Source: Vibrio sinaloensis DSM 21326
GTDB taxonomy: Bacteria > Pseudomonadota > Gammaproteobacteria > Enterobacterales > Vibrionaceae
NCBI RefSeq assembly: GCF_000189275.1
Contig: NZ_AEVT01000093.1
Coordinates: forward strand, 108,899 to 172,898
Length of the DNA stretch: 64,000 bases
Reading direction: 5' to 3'
Below, in pieces: positions 58,893-64,000 of the stretch. Below the pieces are notes generated by a model. It saw only the letters and a list, made by a program, of their open reading frames with translations, was not told where the DNA came from and searched no databases. The translations under genes and the position numbers were made by a program. Position 1 is the first letter of the stretch. Each line of letters starts with the position of its first letter.

Positions 58893-60737
58893 TTATGCTG
58901 TTTTGGCCTCATCTCCGATAAAACCACCCGTTTGATGTGCCCACAACTGCGCGTAGATGCCGTTGCTTTGTACCAATTCTTGGTGTGTCCCTTGCTCAAC
59001 AATCTCGCCTTTGTCCAATACAATGAGGCGATCCATTGCAGCGATGGTCGATAAGCGGTGTGCGATAGCGATAACCGTTTTACCTTCCATCAATTCATTT
59101 AGGCTCTCTTGAATCGCAGCTTCAACTTCTGAATCCAGAGCAGAGGTTGCTTCGTCGAGGATCAGCAGTGGGGCGTCTTTTAGCAATACCCGAGAAATCG
59201 CAATACGCTGGCGTTGACCGCCAGACAGCTTCACACCACGCTCACCCACTTGTGCATCGTAGCCGACATTGCCAAATGGGTCGTTTAGCGTCTCGATAAA
59301 CTCATGTGCGTGCGCTTGTTTGGTTGCTCTGAGTAGATCCTCTTCGCTCGCATCTGGATTGCCGTACAGGATGTTATCGCGGATTGAACGATGCAGCAGC
59401 GAGGTGTCTTGCGTCACCATACCAATTTCTGCGCGCAGTGAATCTTGCGTCACGTCAGAGATCACTTGACCATCAATTTTAATCTTACCGCTTTCAACAT
59501 CATGGAAGCGTAGTAGCAGATTGACTAAGGTTGACTTACCCGCTCCTGAACGACCAACCAGGCCGACTTTCTCGCCCGGTTTGATGTTTAAGTTCAGATG
59601 GCTGATCACACCTTTGGTTTTGTCGCCATAGTGGAAGCTAACATCATCAAACTCGATACCGCCCTGTTGAACCTCTAATGGTTTAGCATCTGGCTTATCT
59701 TGAATATCGATAGGCTTAGACAGTGTTTTCATTCCATCAACGACGGTACCCATGTTTTCAAACAGCGCACCAACTTCCCACATAATCCACATCGACATAC
59801 CGTTGATGCGCAGTGCAAGGGCAATCGCAATCGCAATTGAGCCGACGCTGATGGAGTTGTCCATCCATAAGTAGATGGAGAGTGCGCCAACAGAGAACAC
59901 CAGCAGGTAGTTGGTAATTTCAACTGCGACATCAAACCCAGTCACTAAGCGCATTTGCTTGTATACCGTATCGAGGAAGCCTCGCATGCCTTTTTCTGCA
60001 TACTCGGTTTCCCGCTTGCTGTGTGAAAAAAGCTTTACGGTTGCGATGTTGGTGTAGCTGTCTACAATGCGACCCGTCATCGTAGAGCGCGCATCCGCTT
60101 GCTCAGAGGCGACGCTTTTGAGCTTAGGTACAAAGTAGATTTGAATGGCGACATAGCAACCAAGCCAAATGACCATCGGGATCATCAGGCGCCAGTCAGC
60201 TTGAGCTAAAAGAACGACCATAGCGGTAAAATAGACAGACACATAAACGAAAACGTCCATCGTCTTCATTACGGTTTCACGCACTGCCAGAGAGGTTTGC
60301 ATTACTTTTGTTGCAACGCGACCGGCAAAGTCATCTTGATAGAAGTTCAGGCTCTGCTTAAGTAAGTATCGGTGCGCTAACCAACGGATAGACATTGGGT
60401 AGTTACCTAGCAAAGTCTGGTGAGCCAGCAACGAATAGCAAGTGACTAAGATTGGCATCACAACCAACAGCAGGATGCCGTAAACAATCAGCTCACTTTT
60501 GTTGTCTTGCCAAAAGGTTTCTGGGCTACTTGTCGAAAGCCAATCGACTAGGTTTCCCATTGCGCCAAACAGCGAGACTTCAACAATCGCAACAATGGTG
60601 GCCATGATAGACATGAAGATCAAAGGGATCTCATAGCCGCGAGTGTAATAGCGACAAAAAGCAAAAATACCACTAGGTGGTTGGGTTGGCTCTTCGTCAG
60701 GGAAGGGTTTGGTAAATCCTTCAAATTTCTTAAACAT
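58893..60737 (-). CDS. ABC exporter (membrane-ATPase fusion, MsbA/lipid-drug type)
   Basis: The 614-residue half-transporter has six membrane helices (about 35-330) and a C-terminal ATPase with Walker A GRSGAGKST, signature KLSGGQRQRIAIS, Walker B LLILDEATSALD and H-loop AIAHRLSTI. It resembles multidrug or lipid exporters that act as homodimers. There is no linked partner or substrate gene. It is divergent from the ctlX gene and marks the right edge of the island. The substrate is not known. Confidence 0.93.
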   Translation of the reverse strand: MFKKFEGFTKPFPDEEPTQPPSGIFAFCRYYTRGYEIPLIFMSIMATIVAIVEVSLFGAMGNLVDWLSTSSPETFWQDNKSELIVYGILLLVVMPILVTCYSLLAHQTLLGNYPMSIRWLAHRYLLKQSLNFYQDDFAGRVATKVMQTSLAVRETVMKTMDVFVYVSVYFTAMVVLLAQADWRLMIPMVIWLGCYVAIQIYFVPKLKSVASEQADARSTMTGRIVDSYTNIATVKLFSHSKRETEYAEKGMRGFLDTVYKQMRLVTGFDVAVEITNYLLVFSVGALSIYLWMDNSISVGSIAIAIALALRINGMSMWIMWEVGALFENMGTVVDGMKTLSKPIDIQDKPDAKPLEVQQGGIEFDDVSFHYGDKTKGVISHLNLNIKPGEKVGLVGRSGAGKSTLVNLLLRFHDVESGKIKIDGQVISDVTQDSLRAEIGMVTQDTSLLHRSIRDNILYGNPDASEEDLLRATKQAHAHEFIETLNDPFGNVGYDAQVGERGVKLSGGQRQRIAISRVLLKDAPLLILDEATSALDSEVEAAIQESLNELMEGKTVIAIAHRLSTIAAMDRLIVLDKGEIVEQGTHQELVQSNGIYAQLWAHQTGGFIGDEAKTA

Positions 60738-61051
60738 ACATGTTTCCTAAACGCACAAATGACAAAGAATATGTCGTTACGACGAGTGTATTCGTCCAAT
60801 GATTGGGAAGGCTAAACAATGGTATACCTTTCGTAATGGAAATGTAACCAGTGGAATATTCTTAATTTTGCATATTATTCACTCGTTGGGGCTAAAGCGT
60901 CATTGTGCCAATAAAAGTTTCTGGCTTTTGTTGGTGATGCAGTTAATATTACTGCTTATGGGATTAAATTGTAGGTAACTTCAGTAATTGTTCATTTAAC
61001 ATTATGTCTACAATTGGCTGCATTGAGTGAGAAAAAACTGAGTTTGTCACT
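60738..61051. other. Divergent intergenic region, ABC exporter / ctlX
   Basis: Just over 300 bases without a gene. It must hold promoters for both divergent genes; AT-rich stretches near 60860-60885 could serve as -10 regions. I looked for ArgR-type boxes because of the citrulline enzyme but found none with the right spacing. Confidence 0.5.
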
Positions 61052-62029
61052 ATGTTGAAACAGCAAACCCTACTAGAAAAACAAAACGCCACGGTACAAA
61101 ACGCTAATTGCGTGGTTATGGTGCCGCCAAAAGAATTCGCATTTAATGCTGAAACCGCGAAAGACAATGAGTTCCAGCATCAGGTTAATGATACCAATGA
61201 GCATATTCGCCACAGTGCTATGCAAGAGTTCAACACTATGGTGGATGAACTGCGTCAGGCGGGTGTTCAAGTGGTGGTATTTGATTACCCAAAAGGTGAA
61301 GTAGAAACGCCGGATGCCGTATTCCCAAATAACTGGTTTAGTACCACACCAAATGGTGAACTGTTTACTTTCCCTATGGCTTGTCATAACCGTCAACATG
61401 AAGTTAAGCCGGGTGAATTGCGTGAAACGCTTGAATTGGCTGGACGCCAGGTAACGGCGACGGATTCGTTACTGTCATATTTAGAGGTAAACGCTCACCT
61501 TGAAAGTACGGGTGTAATGGTTATGGATCACCCGAATAAAACCATCTATGCGGCTTTATCACAGCGTTGTGATCGTGAAGTACTGGAAGACTATGCAGAA
61601 CGCATTGGCTATAACCGTGTGGTTTCTTTCCAGACTGCATTGCCGTCAGGTAAACCGATTTATCATACTAATGTGATGATGGCGATCGGTGAGAACTTCT
61701 GTGTGATCTGTGATGAGGTGATTCCTGAGTTCGAGCGACGTTTTGTCCTCAAGTCGCTGGCTAAAGACAAGCAAGTGATTTCTATCTCGCTGGAACAAAT
61801 GAACCAGTTCTGTGGCAATATTCTTCAGTTGGAAACCATTAATGGTGAGAAAGTGATTGCGATGTCGCAGTCCGCTTTTGATGCGTTCTCACCTGCTCAG
61901 AGAGTTCAGCTTTCAAGCCATGGTCGCTTAATGCCATTCAATGTGCAGACGATCGAAAACATTGGTGGAGGCAGCGTACGCTGTATGTTGGGTGAGGTGT
62001 TCTTACCAAGCCGTGCACGCACCTTATAG
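61052..62029 (+). CDS. ctlX: Citrulline-utilisation hydrolase CtlX-type (amidinotransferase fold)
   Basis: The 325-residue protein of the arginine deiminase/amidinotransferase superfamily has DAVFPNNWFSTTPNGEL near residue 90, the catalytic His in IYHTNVMMAIGENF (about 213) and the catalytic Cys in GGGSVRCMLGEVF (about 310). This matches CtlX rather than arginine deiminase or peptidylarginine deiminase. In characterised organisms it hydrolyses citrulline to ornithine. It stands alone, between an ABC exporter and a Crp/Fnr regulator gene; a long perfect hairpin follows. Confidence 0.88.
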   Translation: MLKQQTLLEKQNATVQNANCVVMVPPKEFAFNAETAKDNEFQHQVNDTNEHIRHSAMQEFNTMVDELRQAGVQVVVFDYPKGEVETPDAVFPNNWFSTTPNGELFTFPMACHNRQHEVKPGELRETLELAGRQVTATDSLLSYLEVNAHLESTGVMVMDHPNKTIYAALSQRCDREVLEDYAERIGYNRVVSFQTALPSGKPIYHTNVMMAIGENFCVICDEVIPEFERRFVLKSLAKDKQVISISLEQMNQFCGNILQLETINGEKVIAMSQSAFDAFSPAQRVQLSSHGRLMPFNVQTIENIGGGSVRCMLGEVFLPSRARTL

Positions 62030-62065
62030 ACTAATGTTATAACTGGTTGGTCGCCCTGTATTCAG

Positions 62066-62101
62066 AAAAGCGCTTCTTAATGCCGATTAAGAAGCGCTTT
62101 T
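62066..62101. terminator. Bidirectional terminator
   Basis: AAAAGCGCTTCTTAAT and ATTAAGAAGCGCTTTT form a 16-bp perfect stem with loop GCCG, between the convergent ctlX and Crp/Fnr genes. Confidence 0.95.
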
Positions 62102-62766
62102 TATTGATAATAGTCCTCAAGGTAGGATTGCAGTGCCTTGATATCGACAGGGACAATTGCAGAGCTGTCGCTGTCTTTTCTGACTAAGCCTTCTTTAATC
62201 AATTCATGGATGATTCGAGTATAAGCGCGTTCTGTACAGCCAAATCGTTGTGCTTCTTGGTACATGTAGGTGTGACCGAGCGAAGCCCCAACCGAGGTAT
62301 GGCGGCTAATAAGATCTTTAATGATGTTGAACTTTAGTGGGTAGAGTGAGCGTTCAATCGCGATGCCCATTGTATTGATATATATGTTCGACATCCGGTG
62401 GTTCATCCAAAAGGCGATGTGGCCATCTTGGAGCAAAATGTCGGCAAACTTCTCTTTAGGAATAACCACCAATTCCGCGCTGGTGGTTGCAATGACACTG
62501 AATGGACTGGGCCCGTCCGAGAAAAACTCCATTTCACCAAACAAATTATCTTTGAGGAAGTAGTCGCCTAAGCTGAGTGTTTTGCCATTTTCCGCTGTGT
62601 GCACAACAGAGAACTGAGCGGCATCTGACCAGTATATTTCGTCAACATCGCTATGCTGGCGAATAATGAACTCGCCTTTATCTACTCGACGAGTTTTGAA
62701 ATCAGGGTTTTTCACTAACTGACGGATTTTATCCAGTCCGATTTGCAAAATGAGGCTTTTATCCAT
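62101..62766 (-). CDS. Crp/Fnr-family transcriptional regulator
   Basis: The 221-residue protein has a cyclic-nucleotide-binding-like beta-barrel (about 20-120, with SLGDYFLKDNLFGEMEFFSD) and a C-terminal winged helix (about 150-210; YQEAQRFGCTERAYTRIIHE). It lacks the FNR iron-sulphur cysteines, so it is not an oxygen sensor of that type; YeiL-like regulators have a similar layout. It is divergent from the adenosine deaminase gene over 211 bases. Signal and targets unknown. Confidence 0.9.
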   Translation of the reverse strand: MDKSLILQIGLDKIRQLVKNPDFKTRRVDKGEFIIRQHSDVDEIYWSDAAQFSVVHTAENGKTLSLGDYFLKDNLFGEMEFFSDGPSPFSVIATTSAELVVIPKEKFADILLQDGHIAFWMNHRMSNIYINTMGIAIERSLYPLKFNIIKDLISRHTSVGASLGHTYMYQEAQRFGCTERAYTRIIHELIKEGLVRKDSDSSAIVPVDIKALQSYLEDYYQ

Positions 62767-62977
62767 AATGGTTGTTCGTTATATCAGCGAGATGAGGAAG
62801 AATTTCATTAGACCCGACAATTGTCGTGTTACTTCTGTAAGCTAATCATATAACATGAGTTTTATCGTTATCAAAAACAAAGTACAAAGCGCTTAGTCGT
62901 GACGATTGCTATAGTTGCAATACGCCCGTGATATCCAGCGCCTTGTCGACAGTCGTGAAAGTTAGGACATAAAAAAG

Positions 62978-63970
62978 ATGAACTATTTTGATCTGCCAAA
63001 AATTGATCTCCATTGCCACCTAGATGGCAGCCTTCGCCCACAAACCGTGATTGACTTAGCGGCTGAACAGAATATCGATCTGCCAAGTCAAGATCCTGCC
63101 GTAATCAAAGAGATGATGGTAGCACCAGAAACCTGTCCTAACTTGCAAGAGTACCTAGATCGTTTTGCATTACCGGTAAAAGTCATGCAAACCGCAGACG
63201 CGATTGAGCGCATTTCTTTCGAGTTGTATGAAGATGCAGCCAAAGAAAATGTTAAGTACCTAGAAGTCCGTTTTGCTCCGCAATTGCATATTCAAAAAGG
63301 TCTAACGCATGAAGAGATCATTGCTAGCGCAGTAAAAGGTATGCAGCGTGCTGAAGCGCTTTATGACATCAAAGGAAACTACATCCTATCTGCGGTGAAG
63401 TTCTTGCCGTCTGATACGATTAAGCCGGTATTGGATGCTGGTGAAGCATTCTTAGGCAAGGGTGTGGTTGCGTTTGATTTAGCGGGCAGTGAGCTAGATA
63501 ACTTCAGCCACGATTATGTTGAGTACACGCAGTATGCTCGTGATAAGGGTTATCGCATTACTATTCATGCCGGTGAGCAAGGCTGCGGGCAAAATGTTTA
63601 CGATGCTATCGACCTACTGGGTGCTGAGCGTATCGGTCATGGTGTTGCAATCAAAGATCACGCAGAAGCTTACCAACGTGTTAAGCAAGATGTTGTTGGC
63701 CTAGAAGCATGCCCAAGCAGTAACGTACAAACTAAGGCGATCCCAGAGCTTAAGTTGCATCCTCTGAAAGAGTTTCACAAAGATGGTTTGCCAGTCACTA
63801 TCAATACCGACAACCGTACCGTGTCAAACACCACTATGACCGACGAAGTGCGTAAAGTGATGGAGCTGTTCGAGTTAACAGAAGAAGACTACCAGCAAAT
63901 CTATATCGCGAGTGTTGAACAGTGCTTTGCTTCCGATGAAGTGAAACAGCACCTTAAACAATACGTTTAA
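62978..63970 (+). CDS. add: Adenosine deaminase
   Basis: The 330-residue TIM-barrel amidohydrolase has the zinc ligands in KIDLHCHLDGSLRP (H-x-H), TIHAGEQGCG (His with neighbouring Glu) and the final Asp in TINTDNRTVS; the EACPSSNVQTKAI strand is also typical. It converts adenosine and deoxyadenosine to inosine forms in purine salvage. The length matches bacterial Add. AGGA lies upstream of the ATG. It is divergent from a Crp/Fnr regulator, a possible controller. The start of a hairpin (AAAAACGCCTCC) is cut by the window end. Confidence 0.96.
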   Translation: MNYFDLPKIDLHCHLDGSLRPQTVIDLAAEQNIDLPSQDPAVIKEMMVAPETCPNLQEYLDRFALPVKVMQTADAIERISFELYEDAAKENVKYLEVRFAPQLHIQKGLTHEEIIASAVKGMQRAEALYDIKGNYILSAVKFLPSDTIKPVLDAGEAFLGKGVVAFDLAGSELDNFSHDYVEYTQYARDKGYRITIHAGEQGCGQNVYDAIDLLGAERIGHGVAIKDHAEAYQRVKQDVVGLEACPSSNVQTKAIPELKLHPLKEFHKDGLPVTINTDNRTVSNTTMTDEVRKVMELFELTEEDYQQIYIASVEQCFASDEVKQHLKQYV

Positions 63971-64000
63971 GACTCATCTGGTATAAAAAAACGCCTCCTA

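Noticed and set aside
58936..60737. ABC exporter as part of the defence island
   Set aside because: Its base composition and codon use match the chromosomal genes to its right, and it resembles a core exporter; it is better seen as the right flank.
60738..61051. ArgR box upstream of ctlX
   Set aside because: The sequence TGCATATTATTCA at about 60873-60885 has the look of half an ARG box but the spacing is one base short.
1..64000. CRISPR arrays, tRNA or rRNA genes
   Set aside because: No regularly spaced direct repeats and no cloverleaf or rRNA sequence was noticed on either strand.

Overview
The window looks like part of a Vibrionaceae chromosome, probably the smaller (second) chromosome of a marine Vibrio. 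The evidence is a fadL gene paired with a VolA-type surface lysophospholipase gene, a VF530-type small DNA-binding protein, an FMN-riboswitch-controlled ribB, many short metabolic operons each with its own regulator, and moderate GC. The species cannot be read from the sequence. Except for 53.2-58.8 kb the gene density is high and the content is ordinary accessory metabolism.

Layout. 1-5.1 kb: imino-acid (probably hydroxyproline) catabolism, with a truncated OCD/mu-crystallin reductase, a DapA-family deaminase and a PotABC-like ABC importer whose binding protein is not in the window. 5.2-7.5 kb: FeS-BCP photolyase and SDR pair. 7.6-9.8 kb: AraC regulator divergent from a sugar-efflux MFS. 10-12.5 kb: Cache-GGDEF-EAL protein. 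12.5-14 kb: nucleotidyltransferase, then ribB with its FMN riboswitch. 14.4-18.3 kb: fadL-volA. 18.4-20.9 kb: HAD / nucleotidyltransferase / HAD / NIF3-like operon. 20.9-27 kb: a 1402-residue fused formate-dehydrogenase-like molybdoenzyme divergent from napGH, with a perfect FNR box and a NarL/NarP-like site between them. 27.1-30.8 kb: fecBCDE-like iron uptake behind a Fur box; fecB carries a one-base frameshift in an A-run. 31-32.6 kb: ABC-F ATPase with a long structured leader. 34.3-41.7 kb: copper operon (exported Cys/His-rich protein, cusC, cusB with two CusF domains, cusA, cupredoxin) behind a MerR/CueR-type promoter. 41.7-53.2 kb: a mosaic of thioesterase, acetyltransferases, RsgA, a MerR-methyltransferase fusion, START protein, ArfB, TetR/DHFR-like, VOC, peptidase, CatB, pirin, LysE and AraC genes. 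58.9-64 kb: ABC exporter, CtlX, Crp/Fnr regulator and adenosine deaminase.

The most interesting part is an AT-rich island at 53.2-58.8 kb. It holds a decayed IS200/IS605 element, a small EACC1-like protein, a large STAND/NACHT NTPase with a helical N-terminus and C-terminal pentapeptide repeats, and a deleted tyrosine integrase with a LexA-like box just upstream. I read it as a candidate two-gene NTPase conflict (anti-phage) system stranded beside a dead integrase. Pentapeptide repeats take the position where related proteins usually carry LRR, TPR or HEAT sensors. The function is inference; the domains are visible in the sequence.
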